Origin: Natronosporangium sp035305625
GTDB taxonomy: Bacteria; Actinomycetota; Actinomycetes; Mycobacteriales; Micromonosporaceae
NCBI GenBank assembly: GCA_963809545.1
Contig: CAWEKD010000005.1
Location: 930,001 to 994,000, forward strand
Direction of reading: 5' to 3'
DNA: 64,000 bases
Both the position numbers and the translations under genes were made by a program. The first letter of the stretch is position 1; every line of letters starts with the position of its first letter. The notes below the pieces were generated by a model, which was given only the letters and a program-made list of their open reading frames with translations, had not been told where the DNA came from and searched no databases. Shown in pieces: positions 18,326 to 27,527 of the stretch.

Positions 18326-18707
18326 GCCTGCGAGCCTAACCGGGCCGCGCCCGTCCGACCGCAGGCGCGGGCGGTCGCCGCCTCCCGGGGCGGCGGTCCC
18401 GCCCCGGGAGGACCGCGCTCACCGCGGGGCCACCAGGACGCAGGCCCGGGGTGGGGGAAACGGGGAAGAACGCTAATGGTGACCTGATATCACCGGATCG
18501 TGAGAATCGTCGGATGTGACGCTTGACGGGAACTTCATCCCGAGGCCAGGATGGTTAGTGCGGGAGGGCGGACCGCCGCAGGATTCCGGATGAGCTTGGG
18601 CAATCAACTCAACCCCCGGGCTGTTCCTGCGCCCCGGCGCGTAGGCGCCGTGCGGGCGCCCTCCCGACCAATTGGCCGAGCTCCGTCGCCGGCTTGATTT
18701 AGCCACT
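18326..18707. other. 382-bp stretch with no gene seen
   Basis: The left third is very GC-rich, upstream of cpa. The right part is more mixed (TAATGGTGACCTGATATCAC near 18475). No frame here shows a recognisable protein, and I see no clear promoter for cpa or good hairpin. Confidence 0.4.
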
Positions 18708-18916
18708 ATGGATGACGAGGGCTCGCGGAGCGGGGCGCTGAGATCGCGCGGGCGGCATCCGGCTATCACCTGGTCACCTGGTGCGACCGGATCCCGGATC
18801 AGCTACGGGTGATCGACACCTGGAGCGCGGAGTCCGACCGGTACATGCACGCGATCAACCAGGAGCTCGGGTTCCGGCCGGTGGATCGGTGGGTCAACTG
18901 TCAGCAGGAGGTGTGA
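18708..18916 (+). pseudogene. GNAT acetyltransferase remnant with a large internal deletion
   Basis: Reading to TGA 18914-18916, the frame gives SGYHLVTWCDRIPDQL, typical of the start of a family of actinobacterial GNAT proteins. It goes directly into RVIDTWSAESDRYMHAINQE and LGFRPVDRW, the typical last strand and helix of the same family. The middle 130-150 residues, including the acetyl-CoA loop, are missing without loss of frame at about 18797-18812. The upstream ATG 18708 is in another frame, so a small indel is also likely. It cannot be a functional enzyme. Confidence 0.7.
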
Positions 18917-19499
18917 CTTCCCGGTCGGTGTCCGGGTGTAGCACCACCAACAGTGAGTACGGCCGCCCGTTACCCCCGCGTTCGTTCAGGGTGCGGTCGG
19001 CGTACTCCTGCAGCAGGGCATGGAGCCGATGGGCGAATTCCACGCGCTCGGCGTCGGTCAGGCGCAGCCCGAGCCGGTAGACCGACGTGTCGCACAGATC
19101 GGGGAGCAGACTGATCTCTTGCTGGAACGCTTCCAGCATGGCCCGGGTGTTGGAGGTGCGTAGCGCCGACTCGTGCACGCTCAGGGTCCAGGACTTGCCG
19201 GTGGTCAGGTAGGGGATCTCCCGGGCGCCCCGGGCGCCCCGCCGGACCGGCTGCGGAGCCAGGAAGCCGGTGTCCACCAGGGTGCGTACGTGGTGCAGGG
19301 CGGTGCCCGGGTTGATGCCGAGCCGCTCGGCGATCTCCCGGTTGGTCAACGGTTCGTCCAGGCAGGCGCGCAGGATCCGTAGCCGGACGGCGGAGGCGAG
19401 CGCCTTCGCCTCCGCTTCGGTCGCCGGGCGCGGGGCGGGCGCCGCGTGTGCGCCGGTGCCGTCTGGTGGCCCGGCCACTGGCCGCGCTGCAGTCGCCAT
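18894..19499 (-). CDS. ArsR-like winged-helix transcriptional regulator
   Basis: This 201-residue protein has a winged-helix domain at about 30-105 (VRLRILRACLDEPLTNREIA, RLGINPGTALHHVRTLVDTG, wing with EIPYLTTG). An effector half of unknown type follows. It is divergent from an MFS gene starting 92 bp away, a common regulator-pump layout. The 19551-19572 inverted repeat between them is a likely operator. ATG 19499 is chosen as the first start close to the conserved domain. The 3' end overlaps the GNAT remnant by 23 bp. Confidence 0.8.
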   Translation of the reverse strand: MATAARPVAGPPDGTGAHAAPAPRPATEAEAKALASAVRLRILRACLDEPLTNREIAERLGINPGTALHHVRTLVDTGFLAPQPVRRGARGAREIPYLTTGKSWTLSVHESALRTSNTRAMLEAFQQEISLLPDLCDTSVYRLGLRLTDAERVEFAHRLHALLQEYADRTLNERGGNGRPYSLLVVLHPDTDREVTPPADS

Positions 19500-19550
19500 G
19501 ATGGTCGAGCCTAACCGACTGGTCGTCCGGCCGCCGGCCGCGGTGACTGA

Positions 19551-19584
19551 GTGGTTGACTTTTCTCAATCACCGGTGGATACTC
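19551..19584 (+). promoter_or_regulatory. promoter and operator of the MFS gene, apparently leaderless
   Basis: TTGACT (19555-19560), a 17-bp spacer and GATACT (19578-19583) form a good sigma-70-type promoter. Transcription would start at or next to ATG 19591, giving a leaderless mRNA. The -35 box lies inside an inverted repeat, GTGGTTGA (19551-19558) and TCAATCAC (19565-19572), 7 of 8 matching with a 6-bp spacer. The divergent winged-helix protein probably binds there. Confidence 0.6.
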
Positions 19585-19590
19585 ACCGCC

Positions 19591-20880
19591 ATGCGCCTTC
19601 CGTCGCTCGGGCTGCTGCGTGACCACGACTACCGGCAGTTGTTCGCCGCCACCACGGTCGCCCAGTTCGGTTTCCAGATCAGTCAGTTGGCGGTCCCGCT
19701 GGTCGCGGTGGTTGTGCTGGCCGCCAGTCCGTGGCAGGTCGGGCTGCTCACCACCATTACGATGGCGCCGTTTCTGTTGGTCGGGCTGCCCGCGGGCGCC
19801 TGGGTCGATCGGCTGCGCCGCCGCCGGGTGATGATCGTCGCCGACCTCGGCCGGGCGGTGCTGTTGGCCACCGTGCCGCTGGCCTGGTGGGCGGGGTGGT
19901 TGACGATCTGGCAGCTGTACGCGGTGGCGTTCCTGGTCGGCGCCCTCACGGTCTTTTTCGACGTCGCCTACCAGAGCTATCTGCCCACGTTGGTGGGCCG
20001 GGCACAACTGGTCGAAGGTAACTCCAAATTGGAGGCGGTCCGCTCCACCGCCCACCTGGGCGGGCCGGCGCTGGCGGGTCAACTGATCCGGCTGATGTCC
20101 GCGCCGGTGGCGCTGCTGCTCGACGCGGTGGCGCTGGCGACCTCGGCGTTGTTCGTGGCCAAGATTCGTCAGCGGGAACCGCAGCCTACCCCCTCCCCGG
20201 ACGCCAACCTCGTCCGGGAAATCCGGGAAGGCCTGCGGTTCGTCCTCGGGCACCGGCTGCTGCGTCCGATCGTCACCTGCACCTCCCTGTTCAACCTGTT
20301 CGCGGCCGCCAACGGGGCGATGATGATCCTGTTCCTGGAGCGGGTGCTCGGGTTGGACGCCGGCACCATCGGGCTGGTGTTCACGGTCAGCGGCGCGGGT
20401 GGACTGGTGGGGGCGGCGATCGCCCGCCGGGTCGCCGACTGGATCGGCCAGGGGCCGGCGATCTGGCTGTCGGCCGCGGTCACCAGCCCGTTCGCGCTGC
20501 TGATGCCGCTGATGGCGGCCCCGGGTTGGCGGCTGTGGGTGGCCGCGCTCGGCGGGTTCGTGGTGTCGATCGGAGTCGTGGTCTGCAACGTCACCCAGGT
20601 CAGTTTCCGGCAAGCGCTGACTCCGGACGCGATGCTCGGCCGCATGAACGCCACCGTACGGTTTCTGGTGTTCGGCACCATGCCGCTGGGCGGGGTGCTC
20701 GGGGGCTGGCTCGGCGAGTGGCTCGGGATCCGGACCGCGCTGCTGATCAGCGTGCTCGGCACCTGCCTGGCGTTCCTGCCGGTGTTCCTGTCGCCTCTGC
20801 GGCGGATGCGCACCCTGCCGACCACCGCGCAGGCGCCCGCTCCCGCACCGGCGGAATCGGGCGCCTCGCTGTCGGCCTGA
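19591..20880 (+). CDS. MFS transporter (EntS-like)
   Basis: This 429-residue transporter has 12 predicted helices with the loop motif AGAWVDRLRRRRVM and a second-half SFRQALTPDAMLGRMNAT segment, typical of the MFS_3/EntS group of exporters. Its Ala/Pro-rich C-terminus is disordered. It is divergent from and probably controlled by the winged-helix regulator. The exported compound is unknown. Confidence 0.87.
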   Translation: MRLPSLGLLRDHDYRQLFAATTVAQFGFQISQLAVPLVAVVVLAASPWQVGLLTTITMAPFLLVGLPAGAWVDRLRRRRVMIVADLGRAVLLATVPLAWWAGWLTIWQLYAVAFLVGALTVFFDVAYQSYLPTLVGRAQLVEGNSKLEAVRSTAHLGGPALAGQLIRLMSAPVALLLDAVALATSALFVAKIRQREPQPTPSPDANLVREIREGLRFVLGHRLLRPIVTCTSLFNLFAAANGAMMILFLERVLGLDAGTIGLVFTVSGAGGLVGAAIARRVADWIGQGPAIWLSAAVTSPFALLMPLMAAPGWRLWVAALGGFVVSIGVVVCNVTQVSFRQALTPDAMLGRMNATVRFLVFGTMPLGGVLGGWLGEWLGIRTALLISVLGTCLAFLPVFLSPLRRMRTLPTTAQAPAPAPAESGASLSA

Positions 20881-20888
20881 GTCGGCGG

Positions 20889-22235
20889 CTAGCAGTCCGA
20901 TTCGGCCGCTACCGGTCCGGCGGTGGTGGCCGGGCCGGCGGTCACCGCGTGGCGGCGGGTGCGCAGGGCCCCGCCGCCGGCGAGGAGCAGGCCCACGATG
21001 GTGGCGACGATGAGCAGCCGGTAGTCGAGGACACCGATGATCGCCGCACCCACCAGCACCGTGAGGGTCTGGGGCAGATTGAGCGCGATGTTGGTGGTCG
21101 CCGAGACCCGGCCCTGGAGCCGTGGCGGTGTCAGACGCTGCCTGAGGGTGATGAACGCGACGACCGTCCACGGCACCGCGAGGCCGACCAGGGCCCAGCC
21201 GACGATCGCGAACGCCAAGGCGAGCCCGCTCGGCAACTCCACCGCTCCGGCGACCACGAACGGCACCATGCCGATGCCCATGAGGAGCAGCCCACCGGCG
21301 ATGGTCATCGGCTCATGCAGGCGACGGATGACGGCGGCCGCGCTGATGCCACCGATGACCGAGCCGACGCCCTGCAGGCTCACGAGTACCCCGAGCATGG
21401 CGGGGGCCACCCCGAGGCCCTGCTCCATCAGTGGGAAGACAGCGACGTTGGCGAGGCCGGTGGCGCCCACGCCGATGGCCAGCATGATGGTCAGTGCTCC
21501 CAAGGGAGCGGTACGCCGTAGGTGGTGCAGCCCTCCGGCGAGGTCTGCCCAGTAGGAGTCGTGGCTGCGCTCAGGGGGAGTCTCCGTGACCTCCAGCCGG
21601 GTGAGCAGGAGCGCGGTGACCGCGAAGCATCCGGCGGTGAGGGCGAGGATCGCCCGCGGTCCGGCCGCCACGTACAGTGCGGTGCCCACCAAGGGGGAGA
21701 TGAGGCGGAACACTTGGTCGATCGTGGAGAGCAGGCCGTTGCCGCCGGCGAGCTCGTCGTCGGTCAGTAGGTCCCGGACCAGCCCGGACTGGGCCGCACC
21801 GGTGAGGAAGGACATGGCGCCGTAGCAGAAGGTGACCACGTAGATGAACCAGATGCCGCTGGCGTGCTGGACGAACCCCGCACTGAGGATGATCGGCACC
21901 ATGGTCGCGTTACTGGCCACCAGCAACCATTTCCGCGAGACCCGGTCGGCGAGCTGACCGAGGAACGGGGCGATGAAGGCTGGTAGTCCGAGCGCGGCGA
22001 AGACGAAGGCGGCCGCGCTGTCGGAGCCGGTGAGGTCCTTCACCCACGCCGCGAGCATGAGGAAGAGCGCGCTGTCAGCGATGTTGGTGAACACCCACGC
22101 CCCGGTGAGTTGTCGGAAACCCCGGTGACGCAGGGCGGCGGGACCTCGGCGACGCCGGGCCGGGGGATCGGTGGGGGGTAGGGAGTCAGGGCTGACCGGG
22201 GAGTCGGCCGGGCTGGTGGAGGTGGGAGGGCTCAT
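20889..22235 (-). CDS. MFS transporter
   Basis: This 448-residue transporter has a 35-residue Pro/Ser-rich cytosolic N-terminus and 12 helices (FLGQLADRVSRKWLL as the loop-2/3 motif, LTPPRLQGRVSATTN in the second half). It is convergent with the previous MFS, with 8 bp between stops. The 22389-22430 inverted repeat lies about 155 bp before its ATG. The substrate is unknown. Confidence 0.87.
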   Translation of the reverse strand: MSPPTSTSPADSPVSPDSLPPTDPPARRRRGPAALRHRGFRQLTGAWVFTNIADSALFLMLAAWVKDLTGSDSAAAFVFAALGLPAFIAPFLGQLADRVSRKWLLVASNATMVPIILSAGFVQHASGIWFIYVVTFCYGAMSFLTGAAQSGLVRDLLTDDELAGGNGLLSTIDQVFRLISPLVGTALYVAAGPRAILALTAGCFAVTALLLTRLEVTETPPERSHDSYWADLAGGLHHLRRTAPLGALTIMLAIGVGATGLANVAVFPLMEQGLGVAPAMLGVLVSLQGVGSVIGGISAAAVIRRLHEPMTIAGGLLLMGIGMVPFVVAGAVELPSGLALAFAIVGWALVGLAVPWTVVAFITLRQRLTPPRLQGRVSATTNIALNLPQTLTVLVGAAIIGVLDYRLLIVATIVGLLLAGGGALRTRRHAVTAGPATTAGPVAAESDC

Positions 22236-22388
22236 CGCTGCTCCTACTCAGAGTCGGTGGGGATAGCGGTCTGCACGTAGCGGGGCGGGAATTCCCGCGC
22301 CCAGGTCGTGCTGGGCGGCGTCACCGGGTGCGGTCTCCTGGGATGGCGTGGGTCCGACTCCGCGACGGCATGTCGTCACGGTAGGTCC

Positions 22389-22430
22389 TAAAGATATCTT
22401 TCGCAAGAGTCCTTGCGAAAGATATCTTTA
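22389..22430. promoter_or_regulatory. 19-bp perfect inverted repeat containing two AAAGATATCTTT palindromes
   Basis: The arms 22389-22407 and 22412-22430 are exact reverse complements with a 4-nt centre AGTC. Each arm contains the self-complementary 12-mer AAAGATATCTTT (22390-22401 and 22418-22429), centre to centre 28 bp. It is strikingly AT-rich against its surroundings. This is the shape of a double operator for dimeric repressors placed between the MFS gene and paaN. No cognate regulator gene is adjacent. Confidence 0.7.
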
Positions 22431-22510
22431 ATCATGGTGGGTGCGGGGAGGGGGCGGTTGACCAGGAGGCGGAAAACCACACCTTCCTCAACCGGCGGCC
22501 AGCGGGCATC

Positions 22511-24181
22511 ATGAGCGGCATGACGGAGAACCCGCTTTACACCAAGCACGCCGAGACGTTGGCTCGGGCGCTGACCGCGATCGCCGAGCGTGACTACTGG
22601 TCGGCGTTTCCGGAGTCGCCTAGCCCCCGGGTGTACGGAGAGGAGGCTGCCCCGGCCGGGAAGGCCGCGTTCGAGTCGTACCTCGGCAAGCCGTTCCCGA
22701 TCGACCAGCCGGGCGAGCTGGTCGCCACCGAGACCAGCCCGTTCGGGATCACGCTGGGCGTGCAGTATCCACACACCAATGTGGACACTCTGATCTCCGC
22801 CGCCACCGCCGCCATGCCGGCGTGGCGGGACGCCGGTCCGAAGACCCGGGCCGGGGTCTGCCTGGAGATCCTGTTCCGGCTGCACCAGAACGTGTTCGAA
22901 CTCGCCAACGCGGTGCACCACACCAGTGGGCAGGCGTTTGTGATGGCGTTCCAGGCCGGCGGGCCGCACGCGCTGGACCGGGGCCTGGAGGCGGTGACCT
23001 ACGCGTACGCGGAGCAGACCCGACACCCGGAGCGGGCGGAGTGGACCAAGCCGGCCAAGGGTGAACCACTGCGGATGGTGAAGACCTTCCGGATCGCACC
23101 GCGGGGAGTGGCGCTGATGATCGGCTGCCAGACCTTCCCCACATGGAACTCGTACCCGGGCTTGTTCGCCTCCCTGGCCACCGGTAACCCGGTGATCGTC
23201 AAGCCGCACCCGAACGCGGTCCTACCGCTGGCGATCAGTGTCCGATACGCCCGGGAAGTGCTGGCTGAAGCGGGCTTCGATCCGAACCTGGTGCAACTGG
23301 CGGTCGACAACCCGACCAGTCGGCTGGCGGCCACCCTCGCTACCCGCCCAGAGGTGAAGATCATCGACTTCACCGGGTCGAGCGAGTTCGGCAACTGGGT
23401 GGAGGCGAACGCCCGGCAGGCGGTGGTCTACACCGAGAAGGCCGGGGTGAACACGATCGTGGTGGACTCCACCGACGACTTCGCCGGGATGTGCCGGAAC
23501 CTCGGGTTCTCCCTCAGTCTGTACAGCGGGCAGATGTGCACCACGCCGCAGAACATCCTGGTGCCGCGGGACGGGATCGCCACCGACCAGGGCCACAAGT
23601 CATTTGAGGAGGTGGCGGCCGGGATCGCGGAGGCGGTGCGGAAGCTGACCACCGCTGACCCCGCCCGCGGGGTGGAGATCACCGGTGCGATCGCCAGCGA
23701 GGCGAACCTCCGCCGGATTGAGGAGGCCCGGAGCGCCGGCGAGGTGGTGCTGGATTCGGTGCCGCTGACCCACCCGACCTACCCGGACGCGACCGTCCGC
23801 ACCCCGCTGATCCTGAAGCAGACCGCGGACCGGACGGACGTGTTGTCCCGGGAGTGGTTCGGGCCGATCTCGTTCGTGGTGGCGACCGACTCCACCGCGC
23901 AGAGTCTGGCGCTGTTCCGGCAGCTGGTGGGGGAGCACGGGGCGATCACCGCCGGGGTGTACTCCACGGACGAGCAGGTGTTGGCGGAGGTGGAGGAGGC
24001 GGCCCTGGAGGTGGGGGTGCACCTGTCGTGCAACCTGACCGGCCAGGTGTTCGTCAACCAGACCGCGGCGTTCTCCGACTTCCACGCCACCGGGGCCAAC
24101 CCCGCCGCGAACGCGTCGCTCGTAGATGGCGCGTACGTGGCGAGTCGGTTCCGGATCGTGGAGTCCCGTCGCCACGCGTGA
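22511..24181 (+). CDS. paaN: phenylacetic acid degradation protein PaaN (aldehyde dehydrogenase family)
   Basis: This 556-residue protein matches the stand-alone PaaN type of the ALDH superfamily (FPTWNSYPGLFASLATGNPV, VKPHPNAVLPLAI, FTGSSEFGNWVEANARQ, nucleophile Cys in SGQMCTTPQNI). It is thought to act in phenylacetyl-CoA ring breakdown. No paaABCDE or other paa genes are here, though the thiolase at 39.8 kb is of the PaaJ/FadA type. ATG 22511 and ATG 22520 are both possible starts and neither has a strong ribosome site. Confidence 0.88.
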   Translation: MSGMTENPLYTKHAETLARALTAIAERDYWSAFPESPSPRVYGEEAAPAGKAAFESYLGKPFPIDQPGELVATETSPFGITLGVQYPHTNVDTLISAATAAMPAWRDAGPKTRAGVCLEILFRLHQNVFELANAVHHTSGQAFVMAFQAGGPHALDRGLEAVTYAYAEQTRHPERAEWTKPAKGEPLRMVKTFRIAPRGVALMIGCQTFPTWNSYPGLFASLATGNPVIVKPHPNAVLPLAISVRYAREVLAEAGFDPNLVQLAVDNPTSRLAATLATRPEVKIIDFTGSSEFGNWVEANARQAVVYTEKAGVNTIVVDSTDDFAGMCRNLGFSLSLYSGQMCTTPQNILVPRDGIATDQGHKSFEEVAAGIAEAVRKLTTADPARGVEITGAIASEANLRRIEEARSAGEVVLDSVPLTHPTYPDATVRTPLILKQTADRTDVLSREWFGPISFVVATDSTAQSLALFRQLVGEHGAITAGVYSTDEQVLAEVEEAALEVGVHLSCNLTGQVFVNQTAAFSDFHATGANPAANASLVDGAYVASRFRIVESRRHA

Positions 24182-24342
24182 GAGCCCGGTCGTCGCGCCT
24201 GACCCATCCGGATTGTTCTGGTTAGTCGGGTTCTCACTCACCGTGGCCGATACGAAGATGCGGGAGTGGTGCCGCTCAGGTAGCGTGCGGTGCGGGTCGC
24301 CCCACTGGCGGGCGACAGCTGAAACACAGTAAGGAACACAGC

Positions 24343-24546
24343 GTGGCACAGGGCACCGTCAAATGGTTCAACAACGAGAAGGGGTACGGCTTCATCGCCG
24401 TCGACGGTGGTGAGGACGTGTTCGTCCACTTCTCGGCCATCGAGATGGATGGGTACAAGTCGCTGAGCGACGGCCAGCGGGTCGAGTTCGAGATCACCAG
24501 GAGCCAGAAGGGCCCGCAGGCCGAGCGGGTACGCGTGGTCGGGTGA
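24343..24546 (+). CDS. cspA: cold-shock domain RNA chaperone
   Basis: This 67-residue cold-shock protein carries RNP1 KGYGFIAV and RNP2 VFVHFSAI, and its length equals the family norm. It binds single-stranded RNA and melts structure. GTG 24343 follows AAGGAACA. A strong terminator lies 25 bp downstream, so it is monocistronic. Confidence 0.95.
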   Translation: MAQGTVKWFNNEKGYGFIAVDGGEDVFVHFSAIEMDGYKSLSDGQRVEFEITRSQKGPQAERVRVVG

Positions 24547-24570
24547 CGCCCTGATCGGACAGACGGCTCG

Positions 24571-24608
24571 AGTGGGGGGTGCCGGCGAGCTCGCCGGCAC
24601 CCCCCACT
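24571..24608 (+). terminator. intrinsic terminator of the cold-shock gene
   Basis: The 19-nt arms 24571-24589 and 24590-24608 are exactly complementary, with the innermost GAGCTC acting as the loop. A modest T-rich tail GTTTGATTCT follows. It may act in both directions. Confidence 0.85.
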
Positions 24609-24660
24609 GCGTTTGATTCTCAGGCTTTGGAGGGACGGGGTCCTGTTAGGGTGCCCTCTC

Positions 24661-25466
24661 GTGAGTGACACCCCCGGGCCAGCGCCAGATCCGGCTGTGC
24701 CCACCGGCGGATACGCCGTACCAGCACATCCTCATTTCCCAGCCGGTGAGGAGCCGGTGTGGGGGGCGTTGGTGCCGTCCCCGCGCGGTGGGCTCGGGGC
24801 CCTCTGGCAGCGGTTCACCAGGACCATGCAGCGCAGCGGCCGGACGGTCGCGCTGCTGCTGCTGGTGACTAACGCCCTGCCGCAGTTCGTCGGCGCGGTC
24901 GGCATGGAACTGCTCGGAGCCAGGGCCTCCGTCGTGACGGATCCGCTGTCCAGGTCGGACAGAGAGCTGGTGGCGATCGGGGGTGGATTGGCGCTGCTCA
25001 TGCTGGCGTGGGGGCTGGTGACGATCTGGCTGGCCGCGTGGGGCTCGGCCTGCTGCTCCTGATCGTGCCGGGCCTGTACCTGGCGGTCGCGGGTGGGTTG
25101 TTCAGCCTGGTCGTGATGTACGAGGGCCGAGGCGGGATCGGGCGCTCGTTCGCGCTGGTGCACTCCGGGTTCGGGGCCGCGCTCGGGCGGTTCGGGCTGC
25201 TGGCGCTGTTCCTATTGGTTAGCTCCTGTGTGGTCGGTTGTTTCCTCCGCCTCTTCACGTCGACCACCATCGTGGTCCGTCTAATGGGAGAGGCGGTCAA
25301 CTCTTTGGCTGACGTGTTGATACTGACGGTAGTGCTGGTCGGGTTGCTGCTGACCTACACCCAGCTGCGGGCCCGGCGGGAGCGGATCACCACCGACCAG
25401 CTGGTGCAGGCCCTCCGCCGGAACACCGGCGCCGATTCGGCGGGGCAGCCGCCGGTCGGAGCCTGA
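24661..25466 (+). pseudogene. membrane protein with an internal deletion and frame change
   Basis: GTG 24661 opens a protein with a 45-residue Pro-rich cytosolic start and two helices (VALLLLVTNALPQFVGAVGM, LALLMLAWGLVTIWLAAWG). The frame then stops at 25060. From about 25035 another frame continues a matching membrane protein (LGLLLLIVPGLYLAVAGGLF, VVMYEGRGGIGRSFALVHSG, two more helices) to 25466. In proteins of this type a further amphipathic region and helix usually separate the two pieces. A deletion of non-triplet length near 25030-25045 is therefore more likely than a one-base indel. The function is unknown. Confidence 0.6.
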
Positions 25467-25551
25467 CCACATCCGCCTCCGGTTCCCGGAGCGTTGTGCC
25501 TGCTGCGGCGGCGGAGCCCACCCCGGTCGAGGGGCCGGCCCAGCCGATCAG

Positions 25552-25578
25552 CTTGCACTCGACAGCCGAGAGTGCTAA
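25552..25578. promoter_or_regulatory. CIRCE element 1 (HrcA operator) overlapping the groEL promoter
   Basis: CTTGCACTC, a 9-bp spacer and GAGTGCTAA match the CIRCE consensus TTAGCACTC-N9-GAGTGCTAA with few changes. A TTGCAC (25553-25558), 17-bp spacer and TAAACA (25576-25581) promoter overlaps it, so bound HrcA would block RNA polymerase. Confidence 0.8.
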
Positions 25579-25586
25579 ACAAGGTC

Positions 25587-25613
25587 TTGGCACTCTCCAT
25601 CGGCGAGTGCTAG
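25587..25613. promoter_or_regulatory. CIRCE element 2 (HrcA operator) upstream of groEL
   Basis: TTGGCACTC, a 9-bp spacer and GAGTGCTAG form a second CIRCE 35 bp after the first, placed just downstream of the predicted promoter. Two operators suggest tight repression by HrcA. The hrcA gene is not in this window. Confidence 0.85.
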
Positions 25614-25810
25614 CAGAGGTCGGGGCGGTGGGGCCCCGCCCGTGTCGGGGGCACCGTCGTCGGTGCAGCCCGCGCGCGGGTTGGGCCGGTCGTCGCGGGC
25701 TATCCGGCCCGGCCGGCGAGTCGGATCAGGCGTCCGGCTCGAAGGTGCGTAAGCAGGCAGCGTACCGGGCTCACCCCGGGCGCCGCGAGTGTCCAGGAGG
25801 ACAACGCCGT

Positions 25811-27433
<1,623 letters not shown>

Positions 27434-27466
27434 TCCGTCCTAGCTGATTACCCAGCTTTCTCCGTT

Positions 27467-27495
27467 GACCCCCCGGGAGATGCTCCCGGGGGGTC
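27467..27495 (+). terminator. intrinsic terminator of groEL
   Basis: The 13-nt arms 27467-27479 and 27483-27495 pair perfectly around ATG, with T-rich TTCCTTTTCTTC after them. It also separates groEL from the convergent glpD. Confidence 0.92.
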
Positions 27496-27527
27496 TTCCT
27501 TTTCTTCGCCCTCCGGGCCGGCGCACC

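Larger units (their letters stand above)
25467..25810 (+). other. groEL control region and long leader
   Basis: This 344-bp stretch has no gene. It holds the promoter and two CIRCE elements at 25552-25613, followed by a GC-rich leader of nearly 200 nt before the ribosome site. An in-frame upstream extension of groEL exists but lacks family similarity and lies across the promoter. Confidence 0.7.

Noticed and set aside
18970..21171. 733-codon open frame on the minus strand
   Set aside because: Its composition is His/Arg/Gln/Asp-rich with no domain, and it lies opposite an MFS gene and across a winged-helix gene.
22434..22514. 26-codon ORF just after the inverted repeat
   Set aside because: It has no good ribosome site, no recognised sequence and overlaps the paaN start, so it is probably chance. 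I considered a truncated regulator but cannot support it.
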